21,435 bases of DNA from Candidatus Cloacimonadota bacterium (GCA_023230025.1 JALNYD010000019.1:1-21435); one strand, 5' to 3'. Numbered from the stretch's first letter, positions 1 to 8,289 are shown. The notes: generated by a model not told the origin, from the sequence alone. A program made the numbers and translations.

Positions 1-1
1 T

Positions 2-373
2 GATCCGGTTTGCCAGAATCAGGGAATCGGAGGCAGCCTGGTCCGGCATAGCGTTGAGGCAGCTAGGGCTTTGGGCTACAATGCTGTCATCATCTATGGT
101 GATCCAGATTATTATCAGCGCTTTGGTTTTCGGGCTGCCCGGGGATATGGCATTCATACCCCTTACAACACCTATTCTCCTGCCTTACAGGTGCTGGAAC
201 TCTATCCAGGTGCGCTGGAGGGAATCAGCGGTGTATTTGAGGAAGGCGAGATCTACCATTTGGATGAAGCAACAGCCCAGGAATTTGACCGGGGATTTCC
301 GAAGCGGGAAAAGGGGTGGCGGAAGAGTCAGCAACGCTTCCAGGAGATATTGGCGGCGTCTGTGCCAGTTTAG
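2..373 (+). CDS. GNAT family N-acetyltransferase, C-terminal part (5' end outside window)
   Basis: The reading frame is open from the window edge to a TAG stop, giving 123 visible residues of a GNAT acyltransferase that would transfer an acetyl group from acetyl-CoA to an unknown amine. The acetyl-CoA pyrophosphate-binding motif A is seen near the edge as QNQGIGGSLV, followed by a helix (RHSVEAARALGYNAV) and the segment GDPDYYQRFGFR, which is characteristic of the YhbS-like group (COG3153 style). The N-terminal beta strands lie upstream of the window. A TTG near base 71 could act as a start, but that would cut off motif A, so the gene almost certainly begins outside. It converges with the minus-strand CCA-like gene, the two stops overlapping by four bases. 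Family call is firm; the substrate cannot be told. Confidence 0.85.
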   Translation, partial: DPVCQNQGIGGSLVRHSVEAARALGYNAVIIYGDPDYYQRFGFRAARGYGIHTPYNTYSPALQVLELYPGALEGISGVFEEGEIYHLDEATAQEFDRGFPKREKGWRKSQQRFQEILAASVPV

Positions 374-1089
374 GCTTCACCTGGTTTGAGATATTGTTGA
401 ATGCCCAGGGTGGAATAGAGTTCAAGGGCCTTGGCAAGGTTGCCATCAGCTTGGAGAAGCTTCAGCTCCTGGGCCTGCCGCTTGCCGCTGATGCTTTTCA
501 CCAATGCAGAGCACTCCCGGAGTGCCAGAGTCAGATCATCACTGAAGCTGAAATCAAAACGAGTAGCGAAGCGCACAGCCCGCATTATTCTAAGAGGATC
601 TTCCTTCAACACAAGCTGAGGTTCGCGCAGAGTGCGGATTACACCTTGTTTCAGATCATCCAGTCCCATCTTGCACAGATCAAGAAGCTCCGCATTGTCC
701 AGGCTCATCATCAGGGCATTGATCGTGAAATCCCGGCGATAGACATCTTCAAGCAAGCTGCCATAGCGCACTCTGGGATAGCGGGAACCCTCTGTGTAGC
801 GCTCTCTGCGAGTGGCAGCCAGATCCAGACTGATGTCACAAAGCTTAAGCCCGATGGTGCCAAAGCGTTTGTTTACCCTGCACAGAGTGGCGTCTTTGCA
901 AGTCTCAAGGATCAATCCGCCCAGCTTGATTCCGCCACCGGGCAATGCCACGCAAAGATCGTAATCAGTGATAGGAACAATGCCCAGCAGATAATCACGC
1001 ACAGCTCCACCCACAATATAGGTTTTACCGGCATAGACCGTGCCCTGGGTAAGCTCTTGCATATATTGGCGCAATTCCGGGAGAGTCAT
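370..1089 (-). CDS. Short CCA-adding enzyme / poly(A) polymerase-type nucleotidyltransferase
   Basis: This 239-residue protein has the class II tRNA nucleotidyltransferase head: GGAVRDYLLG at residues 27-36, the metal-binding pair in TDYDLCVALP (D42, D44), RRDFTINAL at 118-126 and KEDPLRIMRAVRFATRF at 162-178. Known relatives add CCA (or C, C or A) to tRNA 3' ends, or poly(A) to RNA. It stops soon after the neck-like segment SGKRQAQELKLLQ, whereas family members usually run to about 380-500 residues with body and tail domains and sometimes an HD domain. The downstream DNA is occupied by an intact convergent gene, so simple frameshift decay is unlikely. Its ATG overlaps the hemW stop (ATGA), implying translational coupling. 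Catalytic residues look intact; whether it makes whole CCA ends alone is unknown. Confidence 0.85.
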   Translation of the reverse strand: MTLPELRQYMQELTQGTVYAGKTYIVGGAVRDYLLGIVPITDYDLCVALPGGGIKLGGLILETCKDATLCRVNKRFGTIGLKLCDISLDLAATRRERYTEGSRYPRVRYGSLLEDVYRRDFTINALMMSLDNAELLDLCKMGLDDLKQGVIRTLREPQLVLKEDPLRIMRAVRFATRFDFSFSDDLTLALRECSALVKSISGKRQAQELKLLQADGNLAKALELYSTLGIQQYLKPGEA

Positions 1090-2201
1090 AGCAATTCCGA
1101 GATTATATAGTTTGAGATAAATAGCCCCTTGGGGCTGATCCGGATACCCTTGGTGTCGGCAATCAACACACCGCTATCTGCCAGCTTTCTGATCGCCTGT
1201 TCCCTGCCAAAATCCCGGCCATAGCGCATTCTGTATTCAGCAAAGTTCAAACCCTCAATCAGGCGCAGGCGCATCATTGTATAGTCCCATTCATCGTCTT
1301 CCAGAGTGTTTTCAATCGCCCCGGGAAAGATTCTGTGAGCCAATACGCCTTCCTCGTAAAGTTCCAGATCGGCTGGATTTTGATACTTTTGCCCCTGAAA
1401 GTATCCTGAAGCTCCTGCACCCCAGGCCAGATAGTCATTACGCTTCCAATAAAGCAAATTGTGTTTGGATTGGCAGCCTTCCCGGGCGAAGTTTGATACT
1501 TCATATTGCCTTAGCCCTGCCGCTTCAAGCATCGAACAGATCATTTCATACTGATCTGCCAGTACTTCGTCCTGTGGAATCTGATTTCGGAACTTCACGA
1601 TGGGGCTGTCGTCATAGATTTCCAGCAGGTAACTGGAGAGATGATCCGGCTCCAGCTCAATCATTTGTTCCAGTGTGGTACGTACACTTTCCAGGCTGCT
1701 ATTGGGCAGACCATAGATGTAGTCGAGACTGATATTTGAGAATCCGCCATCTCTCAGCAACTTGATCCTGGGAGCAATATCAGCAGCCTTGTGCCTGCGC
1801 TGCAGCCACTTCAGATCCTCGTCATTGAGGCTTTGTATTCCCAAGGAAAGACGGTTGATGGGAGTGCTCTTCAGCTCAGTGATATATTGAGGATTCACCT
1901 GGATGGGATTGATCTCCAGGCTAATTTCAGCATCATCTTCGAAAGGCATATCCTGCAGAATTGCATTGATCTGGCTCGCCGACATCAAAGAGGGAGTGCC
2001 TCCGCCAAAATATACCGAGCGTAGAGGACGATCAATCATTGAGCGATAGAGCTCTTTTTCCTGGTTTAATATCTTTAGATAGTGCTCAAAGCGCTCCCGG
2101 CTGAAGGGTAAGCTGAAAAAAGCGCAATAGGGGCAACGCGTCAGGCAAAACGGAATATGAACATACAGGCCTAACGGGCCAGGCGAAATATGCGATTCCA
2201 T
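1086..2201 (-). CDS. hemW: HemW-like radical SAM heme chaperone
   Basis: The 371-residue product is a radical SAM protein of the HemN/HemW family. The cluster motif near residue 18 reads CLTRCPYCAF, i.e. C-x3-C-x2-C followed by x-F; true coproporphyrinogen III dehydrogenases have a fourth cysteine (CxC) there, so HemW is the better call. Other family marks are YFGGGTPSL, LSLGIQSLNDEDLKWLQRRH and the HemW-type KHNLLYWKRNDYLAWGAGA. HemW binds heme and is thought to hand it to membrane or respiratory proteins; it has often been mis-annotated as oxygen-independent coproporphyrinogen oxidase. The start lies 31 bases inside the lepB end and lacks a clear Shine-Dalgarno, so translation is probably coupled to lepB. 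The stop overlaps the next start as ATGA. Confidence 0.9.
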   Translation of the reverse strand: MESHISPGPLGLYVHIPFCLTRCPYCAFFSLPFSRERFEHYLKILNQEKELYRSMIDRPLRSVYFGGGTPSLMSASQINAILQDMPFEDDAEISLEINPIQVNPQYITELKSTPINRLSLGIQSLNDEDLKWLQRRHKAADIAPRIKLLRDGGFSNISLDYIYGLPNSSLESVRTTLEQMIELEPDHLSSYLLEIYDDSPIVKFRNQIPQDEVLADQYEMICSMLEAAGLRQYEVSNFAREGCQSKHNLLYWKRNDYLAWGAGASGYFQGQKYQNPADLELYEEGVLAHRIFPGAIENTLEDDEWDYTMMRLRLIEGLNFAEYRMRYGRDFGREQAIRKLADSGVLIADTKGIRISPKGLFISNYIISELL

Positions 2202-3091
2202 CTTACGTGAGAAGTATCGTATAACTTATTGTATTCGATTCCTCGGGAGAAAAAGATCAACCAGGGTGAACCGGTGATATCCTTGCGATCCAAAAAGCCC
2301 CAATAGCGGCTGTCATCACTGACATCGCGGTTGTCTCCCAGAACAAAATACTTGCCCTCGGGAACCTTGATCGGGCCAAACCAATCGCGGTTGAAAACCT
2401 TGCGCTGACTAAGTGAATCCGTCTGAACGCGGTAGGGCTCATACCAGATTTCACTGGGGCTCTTTCCCCAGGTTATATGATCAATCTGATTCTCCTGAAA
2501 CCGATGGTCATCAATCACTTGCGGTGAAGCCGGAGGAGATGGAAATGCCATGCCATAGCATTCATAACCACGGTTGAACTCCTCGCCATTGACATAAACG
2601 ATCTTATCCCGCACTTCGATGATGTCCCCTGGCATACCAATCACACGTTTCACCACGTTTTTGCGTGCATAATAGGTCAGGTGGAAGGCTGTGAGGGGGA
2701 ACTTGGAGAAAGCAACTTCCTTATTGAGATATATGGGGTGGAAGATCTTGATGAAGTTGTCCTTGTATTGAGGATGCTCTGGAGTTCCTTCCTCAATTTT
2801 GGGAAAGCGGAAGGTTACGATATCTTCCCGCTTGGGGTCGGTGAAGAAGTATTTCACCTTGTTGGCAACCAGGAAATCTCCGGTCAGCAAAGTCTTCTCC
2901 ATGGAGGAAGAGGGAATCATGAAGTTCTGAAAGGTATAGTTACGGATGATCATCGCCACTACAAAGGCAAAGAGGATGGCTTCGGTCCAATCCTGTAAAC
3001 CGGGTTTGCGGCGGCGAAACTTCTTTCCCTCGGGAAGTGGAGTGATGCTATAACTGAGCTTTGGATCAATGTTTATTTTGCTTTTCTGCAT
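2171..3091 (-). CDS. lepB: Signal peptidase I
   Basis: This 306-residue membrane protease removes signal peptides from exported proteins. A basic N-terminal stretch (KKFRRRKPG) precedes one hydrophobic anchor around residues 36-50. Box B carries the catalytic serine in IPSSSMEKTL (Ser63), and box D the general-base lysine in VVKRVIGMPGD (Lys148); box E is LGDNRDVSDDSRYWG (251-265). The stretch between serine and lysine boxes is long, and another insert of about 70 residues precedes box E. I chose the ATG at 3091: it has AAAGGAAA a suitable distance upstream, while the longer frame would need a TTG at 3136 without a ribosome site. It is the first gene of a lepB-hemW-CCA-like set, and its 3' end overlaps hemW by 31 bases. 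Secreted substrates occur in the window. Confidence 0.95.
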   Translation of the reverse strand: MQKSKINIDPKLSYSITPLPEGKKFRRRKPGLQDWTEAILFAFVVAMIIRNYTFQNFMIPSSSMEKTLLTGDFLVANKVKYFFTDPKREDIVTFRFPKIEEGTPEHPQYKDNFIKIFHPIYLNKEVAFSKFPLTAFHLTYYARKNVVKRVIGMPGDIIEVRDKIVYVNGEEFNRGYECYGMAFPSPPASPQVIDDHRFQENQIDHITWGKSPSEIWYEPYRVQTDSLSQRKVFNRDWFGPIKVPEGKYFVLGDNRDVSDDSRYWGFLDRKDITGSPWLIFFSRGIEYNKLYDTSHVRWNRIFRLAR

Positions 3092-3267
3092 GCTTGGGGT
3101 TTTCCTTTGGCTATAATGCACTATTGTTGCCACCAAACTGAATAAGCAGAAGATATGTCAAGCACAATCTGGAAAATGAAGCATGAACAAGTGTTCAAGA
3201 CCAGTGTTTTCTGCAGGACAGTATCCTTTCTGCTGCAGAATGCAAGGCATCTGGATCAGGATTCACT
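3092..3267. other. 176-base gap with possible lepB promoter region and small palindromes
   Basis: The region between the NodB-like gene and lepB holds no convincing gene. It contains a TGAACA-AG-TGTTCA palindrome at 3184-3197 and an 8-bp inverted repeat TTCTGCAG/CTGCAGAA at 3209-3216 and 3233-3240 that could slow transcription, but no T-rich tract follows in the minus direction, so I do not call a terminator. A TTGACA-like box is described separately. Confidence 0.4.
3149..3162 (-). promoter_or_regulatory. CTTGACATATCTTC box upstream of lepB (possible -35 region)
   Basis: On the minus strand this reads CTTGACATATCTTC, a perfect -35 hexamer about 65 bases upstream of the lepB start. No TATAAT-like box sits 16-18 bases downstream. 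Nearly the same 14-mer, CTTGACGTATCTTC, occurs upstream of tpiA, which suggests a shared signal rather than chance. Tentative. Confidence 0.3.
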
Positions 3268-5277
3268 CTATTTCACTACAGTGAACTTGAAGTTCTTGCT
3301 AAATCCAGAAGGAGTGCTGATTCTGGCGATATACACACCTGAAGTATGCTTGAAGAAGGGGATGCTGGGGGATACGGCATTCTTCTCGATGTGTTGACTC
3401 ATCACTTTCTGCCCGCGGATGTTATAAATATCAACGTTCAACTCCGGCAAGGGCTCACCGCTGACGTGTTTCAGTCTCACGAAACCGTCATCGTACATGG
3501 GAACGATTTTTAGAAACTGAAAATCGGGATGGAGTATCGATACTTGCCCAATGCAGAAGACCAACGGAGTTCCTGCGGTAAGATAATCCAGATTAGTCTC
3601 CTGTTCTTTGTAACGAATAGATAGATCATTGATCCGCATATCGGATCCATTGTTCAGGTGGATTTGGATAAGGTCATCACCCTTTGCCTCAGCATAGGCG
3701 GTGGTCTCCACGGTAAGCTTCTCGGTGGCCAGCATGCGGTCAAACACCTCTTCCAGGGTGTCGATCCACAGACCCCGGTAGGTTTGGTAATAATCCAGCA
3801 TTTGCAGGCGATCATTCACTTCATCCCGAATCTCCTGAGAACCATTGGCGTGAGTTTGATAGAAAGCGATCCTAGCCTCAGTTTCAGCAAAAAAGAAATG
3901 CGTATAGACCACGCATAGCCCACCTTCACGGAGCAGTTGATCCAGGTTCGCGGTGGTAAGCTGATGCTTCATATCTGTAAGATACTGGTTGCTGAGGGCT
4001 TCCCAGGTGCCCATTAAAGTGCGGCCATAGAACCAGGCAGAATCATTGAGTCCATCAAACTCATAAAGTTTATGAGGCAAACGCCAGGGCTCTGTGAAAG
4101 AATTCATGGGATTGGTATAGGGTGCATCACCCAGCCAGATATAGTCGACCGTAGAGTCATTGATGGCATCAAGGATATAATATTCGGATTCAGGATTCCA
4201 GCCCTCTACGCAGATATCCTCTGGATTCAGTGCCCATGAGTGGTCGATCCAGGTGCGGATATTGAACTCAGTCATCTCATTAACCAGGTTCTGATAGGTG
4301 ATATCACCCAAATCCGCATGAGCACCATAGGTATGGTAACCGATGGTGATGCCATGATCCTGCAATTCTTGCCACAGTGATGCCAACACTGGCTTGGAAG
4401 CGCCAAATACGGTATTGGTAACCTTGAGATTGTTGGCAATGATACCTTCATTGAGATATTTGGGACTATTCACATCGCTGCTGCCGAAATATACTGCCCG
4501 CATGCGTGCAGGGCTTTCTCCATCAGCATCATTGGTGATCACCAGAGCCGCATCCTTTGAGGCTGGCCAGCGCTTGATCTTCAGCAGCACAGGTTTTTCC
4601 TCAAAGATCAGGAAGCTGTAATAATTGCTGTCTCCCGGGTGACGCTTCATGGTGTCGTTCAACGTATCAAAATGCCTAGTATCAGGATTGTAGCGCCGGG
4701 CAAAATGCAGGGCATTATCATATAGATGCACTCTATCTTCCTCAATCCAATCCAGATTGGCACAGCCATAATAGTTCGAGCCAACCAGCCATAATGAAGC
4801 ATCATCGAAAACAAGTTCCATCGCACGGTCGGTATAAGGATAGAGATTGATGTTCTGGCTGATATCATGATAGTTAATGGCATCCGGTCCGCGCAGGGCA
4901 TATTTGGGTTGTTGTTGCGTAAAATTGAGTTTCAGGGCAAAATCCTGGATAAAAACCGTGTCAAAATATTCACTGAACACTTCAACCCTCTTGGTGGGCA
5001 CGTGAAAACGGTCTGGAATCACGCTGAGCTTTACCTTGACATTTAGTGAGGGATGAGTATAGTTGATGATCACGCTATCGGCATAGGTTTGACTGCTGGA
5101 ACTCAAACTCAAGTCATAGGCAGCAGATCCGGGACTGCGCAGAGTGACCTTGGGATCAAGCTTGAAATGGATACCATTGAGCTGGTAAACACCGTATCCG
5201 GCATACCAGGACTGAGCTGCAAGGAAGTTGATGCTGAGCAGAAGACCGGCAAGCATCAGTGTAAATGATCTGAACAT
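3268..5277 (-). CDS. Secreted polysaccharide-deacetylase-like protein with C-terminal sorting domain
   Basis: This 669-residue protein starts with a signal peptide (hydrophobic core to residue 18, likely cut after LAA near 21). Residues 22-235 look beta-rich and I do not recognise them. Residues 240-490 resemble the NodB deacetylase fold: AALVITNDADGES (244-255) matches the TFDDG strand, DHGITIGYHTYGAH (307-320) matches the metal-binding HxxxH segment, and GGLCVVYTHFFF matches the last strand. The motifs are irregular: NDADG instead of DDG, and histidines five apart (H315, H320) instead of four. From about 600 the tail (VDIYNIRGQKV ... SGVYIARIS ... KFTVVK) is a T9SS type A-like sorting domain, so it is probably exported and surface-attached. 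The ATG directly abuts the transporter stop, with GGGAGGA inside that gene. Substrate and activity are unproven. Confidence 0.7.
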   Translation of the reverse strand: MFRSFTLMLAGLLLSINFLAAQSWYAGYGVYQLNGIHFKLDPKVTLRSPGSAAYDLSLSSSSQTYADSVIINYTHPSLNVKVKLSVIPDRFHVPTKRVEVFSEYFDTVFIQDFALKLNFTQQQPKYALRGPDAINYHDISQNINLYPYTDRAMELVFDDASLWLVGSNYYGCANLDWIEEDRVHLYDNALHFARRYNPDTRHFDTLNDTMKRHPGDSNYYSFLIFEEKPVLLKIKRWPASKDAALVITNDADGESPARMRAVYFGSSDVNSPKYLNEGIIANNLKVTNTVFGASKPVLASLWQELQDHGITIGYHTYGAHADLGDITYQNLVNEMTEFNIRTWIDHSWALNPEDICVEGWNPESEYYILDAINDSTVDYIWLGDAPYTNPMNSFTEPWRLPHKLYEFDGLNDSAWFYGRTLMGTWEALSNQYLTDMKHQLTTANLDQLLREGGLCVVYTHFFFAETEARIAFYQTHANGSQEIRDEVNDRLQMLDYYQTYRGLWIDTLEEVFDRMLATEKLTVETTAYAEAKGDDLIQIHLNNGSDMRINDLSIRYKEQETNLDYLTAGTPLVFCIGQVSILHPDFQFLKIVPMYDDGFVRLKHVSGEPLPELNVDIYNIRGQKVMSQHIEKNAVSPSIPFFKHTSGVYIARISTPSGFSKNFKFTVVK

Positions 5278-6201
5278 TCATCCTCCCTGAGGGATGCTTT
5301 TGCCCATCAAATAGCGTTGCTTCAGTTTCTTAAGGTCGGCATACTGTGATAGCACAAGACCCAAAAGCGCCAAAGTAAGGCCAATGATAGTTCTTTTTCC
5401 AATGCTTTCTCCCAGGATCACGTAAGCCTGCACCACGGTGAAGATGGGAATGAGATTTGTGAAGATATTGGATTTTGCCACACCCAGGCTGCGAATAACG
5501 TCTGTATAGAGCACGAAAGCGCCGATAGTGGCACAAATACTCATGGCAGCTATCGTGGTTAGCCCACGCACTGAATGCGTCATAGAGAAGAAATGAGAGC
5601 TATCTATGACCAGAAACATCGGCAGGAAATAGATTGCCCCAAACAAAGATTGATAGGCTACAATTGTGAGCGTGCTATATCGAAGCGTTAGCGGCCGGAC
5701 AGTGAGCCCATAACCTACAGCACCAAAGATGGCAATAGCCAGAAACATGATCCCGGTAAAGGTTGCGCGTAGTTCTGAACCGCCCAGGCTCATGATGGCA
5801 ACACCACAGCAGGAAAGAATGATGCCCAGGATTACATAGATTGTGATTCTTTCCTTGAGGATCAGCCAGGCTCCCACAGCGGCAAATATGGGGATGGTGG
5901 CAATGATGATGCTACCCATTGAACTGGACACATAGTGCATGCCATTGCCTTCACCATTGAAATATAAGAATGGTTCAAAGAATGCCACCAGCATCATGCG
6001 CCAGATGTCCCTACGCTCCAGCTTTTGCCAGTGCCTGGTTAAGGTCATCAAGGCAAAGAGCAGGATGGACGCAAGCAGCAGACGCAGAAATACTACTTCA
6101 TAGGTGCGGTAGCTTTCATAGGCTAGTTTGTACCACACAAAAGTAATCGCCCAGAAGAACATCGCTCCTATGGCTCTGATATATGTAATCCAAAGCTTCA
6201 T
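5278..6201 (-). CDS. EamA/DMT-superfamily transporter (ten-helix permease)
   Basis: The 307-residue product is almost wholly hydrophobic, with about ten predicted membrane helices arranged as two EamA repeats (roughly 5-140 and 150-290), the second ending in GLTLALLGLVLSQ. The N-terminal repeat begins AIGAMFFWAITFVWYKLAYE and the repeat ends are GIILSCCGVAIMSLGG-like, typical of drug/metabolite exporters of the RhaT/EamA type. Such proteins export or import small metabolites such as amino acids; the substrate cannot be deduced here. The start overlaps the stop of the sulfite-oxidase-fold gene as ATGA, and the final codons form the ribosome-binding site of the next gene, so all three are probably translated in sequence. 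Confidence 0.88.
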   Translation of the reverse strand: MKLWITYIRAIGAMFFWAITFVWYKLAYESYRTYEVVFLRLLLASILLFALMTLTRHWQKLERRDIWRMMLVAFFEPFLYFNGEGNGMHYVSSSMGSIIIATIPIFAAVGAWLILKERITIYVILGIILSCCGVAIMSLGGSELRATFTGIMFLAIAIFGAVGYGLTVRPLTLRYSTLTIVAYQSLFGAIYFLPMFLVIDSSHFFSMTHSVRGLTTIAAMSICATIGAFVLYTDVIRSLGVAKSNIFTNLIPIFTVVQAYVILGESIGKRTIIGLTLALLGLVLSQYADLKKLKQRYLMGKSIPQGG

Positions 6202-6800
6202 TCAATGAAATCCAATACTTCCCCAGAGGGGATTTCCTTGAGTTTGCCGCCATCATTGATGTCCCGGCAAGGTCCAGCTTCAATCTCGGCACTATCTGTA
6301 TATCCGCGTAATTCCCAGAAACCAGGAACATAGTGATCCATCAGTTCCATCCTGACAATGCTCTTGGCAGATTTATATCCCCAGAGATATGGGATAAATG
6401 CCCGAAGGGGACCACCATAGTTTTCATCCAGCTCTTCCCCATCAAAAGCCCAGGCTAAAAGAGACTTGTCCATCTGTGCAATTAGCAGCGGAATCGATGT
6501 GTCATAGACCATACCCACTGACCAGAAGCGAATGAAACGGCAGCTATCATGCATCTGAACTTGCCGGAGAATCTCCTTGATGGGGATTCCCCTCCAGGTG
6601 CCAAACACTGACCAACGGGTGACGCTGGTGAGGCGTCCTTCCACTTCCACCGCCTGCATCTGCATCAGATCCTGCCAGCTGAAAACCTGTGGTTTATCGC
6701 AAGCTCCCTGCACTTCCAGAGTCCAGGTTTCCCTGTCCAGCTTGCCGGGATGTCCTTCTGCCCAAAAAACAGGCGTATTCATGTTTGAAAGTTTACTCAT
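6198..6800 (-). CDS. Sulfite-oxidase-fold (molybdopterin-binding) protein lacking the ligand cysteine
   Basis: The 200-residue protein matches the molybdopterin oxidoreductase domain shared by sulfite oxidase, MsrP/YedY and related short oxidoreductases. The C-terminal half has YGGPLRAFIPYLWGYKSAK (around 138-156) and PGFWELRGY, closely family-like. In relatives the molybdenum is held by the cysteine of an HCVTRWS motif; here the segment reads LTSVTRWSVFGTWRGIP, so the position is Ser59 (AGC) and the preceding histidine is lost too. There is no twin-arginine or other signal peptide, pointing to the cytoplasm. The ATG at 6800 is preferred because GGAG lies six bases upstream; a GTG at 6830 would give ten more residues. 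It overlaps nnr by eight bases and the transporter by four. It may bind the cofactor without normal catalysis, or use serine. Confidence 0.8.
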   Translation of the reverse strand: MSKLSNMNTPVFWAEGHPGKLDRETWTLEVQGACDKPQVFSWQDLMQMQAVEVEGRLTSVTRWSVFGTWRGIPIKEILRQVQMHDSCRFIRFWSVGMVYDTSIPLLIAQMDKSLLAWAFDGEELDENYGGPLRAFIPYLWGYKSAKSIVRMELMDHYVPGFWELRGYTDSAEIEAGPCRDINDGGKLKEIPSGEVLDFIE

Positions 6801-8289
6801 CACGATCTCCAAGATGCTCAATGATGTCACATGGCGTTACACTGAAGCTATGCCGAGATATGCTCAGGCGCTCGGCAGTTCTTCCCATCAACAAAGACGC
6901 TGCACAGGCTGCGTCAGGCAAATCCATCTTCTGGGCGGCAAAAGAAGCAATTATCCCCGTCAGGACATCGCCACTACCGCCAGTGGCCAGCGCATCATTG
7001 CCAGAAACCAGCAGGCGGGTAGATTCGGGATCAGAATATATGCTGCGATGGTCCTTGAGCAGCAGATTGCATTCATATAGCTTGCGAAAGCTCTCAATAT
7101 GCTGCATTATATCCTGATTCAACTCACTTATCTCAATTCCCTGCAGGCGGCAAAACTCCCCTTTATGCGGAGTAAGCAGCAGATTGCGCTTGTAAAGATG
7201 GGATTTCAGATTGGGATTTTGGGCCAGCAGAGTGATGGCATCGGCATCAATGACAGTGGGCACGGTGCTGTTCTTCAACACTGTATCCAGCAAAGTCAGA
7301 GCGTAGGGATCGGTGCCCATTCCCGGACCGATTACCAGTGCAGATGCTGTTCTAATAGTGCGTTTCAGGCTTTCTTCATCAGGCAATCCATCCCTGCCTT
7401 CCACAATAGCTTTGGGCATGATCTCCATCGGACAGGAGTAAAAGTGCATGTTTTCCTTGCGGCTATAGAGATAGACAAGGCCTGCTCCGCTCTTGAGGGC
7501 AGCTTTGGCACAGAGCATGATACTGCCTGGATAATCCAGGCTGCCCCCAATCAGCATCACCCTGCCAAAACTTCCCTTGTGAGAGGCTTGGGGCCGATAT
7601 GGATACCTGACATCCTTGCTGGTGTACAAACCGCAATAGGGATTCTGTTTGTATTTGATGGGCATGCCGATCTTGATCAGATGAAGCTTCCCACTACATT
7701 CTTCTCCAATCTGCAGGAAATGACCATATTTATATTCCTCAATGGCAATCGTGGCATCTGCCCGGATTGATTCGCCCATTCCGGTATTGGCATCCAGCCC
7801 GGAAGCTATATCGATGGCTATCCGAAAGCAGTTCCGGGTATTTACCTGTTCAATCAGAACAGCAAGCTTATCGGAAACGCTGCCCTTGAATCCAATGCCG
7901 AAAAGAGCATCAATAATCAGGCTGGTATCATCATCATACACATCCATGAGATCATCACTTTCATGAATGGGAATCTCCAGATTGCGGCAACGCTCCAGGT
8001 TTGCAGCGGTCTCTTCGCTCATCTTCCCCGGATTGGGCAGCATCAGGGATACCTTGAACCCTGCACATCTGAGATGACGGGCAATGACCATGCCATCTCC
8101 GCCGTTATTGCCACTTCCACAGATCACCAATACTTCACCAGCAAGACTTTGCGGATACTCCCTGATGATGAGATCTGCACAGCGTGCACCTGCGGTTTCC
8201 ATCAGAAGCGCTGAAGGAACCTTGAGTTCTTCAATACAACGTTGATCCAGAATTCGCATTTGATCTCGATTGAGCACATAGTTCATCAT
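6793..8289 (-). CDS. nnr: Bifunctional NAD(P)H-hydrate epimerase / ADP-dependent dehydratase
   Basis: This 498-residue fusion repairs NADHX and NADPHX, the damaged hydrated forms of the cofactors. The N-terminal NnrE (YjeF_N) epimerase domain spans about 1-215 and includes VICGSGNNGGDGMVIARHL (55-73) and IIDALFGIGFKG. The C-terminal NnrD dehydratase domain spans about 225-495 with SHKGSFGRVMLIGGS, VIGPGMGTDP, TVIDADAITLL, LLTPHKGEF and the nucleotide-binding loop GNDALATGGSGDVLTG. Both active regions look intact and the length is normal for the fused form. The first ATG overlaps the histidine-kinase stop (ATGA) and has GAAGG just upstream; the second codon is also ATG, so the start could be 8286. 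Neighbouring mazG is another house-cleaning enzyme. Confidence 0.95.
   Translation of the reverse strand: MMNYVLNRDQMRILDQRCIEELKVPSALLMETAGARCADLIIREYPQSLAGEVLVICGSGNNGGDGMVIARHLRCAGFKVSLMLPNPGKMSEETAANLERCRNLEIPIHESDDLMDVYDDDTSLIIDALFGIGFKGSVSDKLAVLIEQVNTRNCFRIAIDIASGLDANTGMGESIRADATIAIEEYKYGHFLQIGEECSGKLHLIKIGMPIKYKQNPYCGLYTSKDVRYPYRPQASHKGSFGRVMLIGGSLDYPGSIMLCAKAALKSGAGLVYLYSRKENMHFYSCPMEIMPKAIVEGRDGLPDEESLKRTIRTASALVIGPGMGTDPYALTLLDTVLKNSTVPTVIDADAITLLAQNPNLKSHLYKRNLLLTPHKGEFCRLQGIEISELNQDIMQHIESFRKLYECNLLLKDHRSIYSDPESTRLLVSGNDALATGGSGDVLTGIIASFAAQKMDLPDAACAASLLMGRTAERLSISRHSFSVTPCDIIEHLGDRDE

Noticed and set aside
225..446. Possible frameshifted remainder of the CCA-like enzyme downstream on the minus strand
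   Set aside because: The minus-strand frames here show no body- or tail-domain features, and the region codes for an intact acetyltransferase on the other strand.
316..1110. 264-residue plus-strand open frame
   Set aside because: It lies opposite the well-supported CCA-like gene and has no family features.
1086..2201. Oxygen-independent coproporphyrinogen III oxidase (HemN)
   Set aside because: The cluster motif lacks the fourth cysteine and the protein has HemW landmarks.
3112..3138. Standard -10 box for a lepB promoter
   Set aside because: No TATAAT-like sequence lies 16-18 bases from the TTGACA on the minus strand; the nearby TATAAT is on the plus strand and drives no gene.
3209..3240. 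Terminator after the NodB-like gene
   Set aside because: The 8-bp inverted repeat has a 16-base centre and no following T-run in the minus direction.
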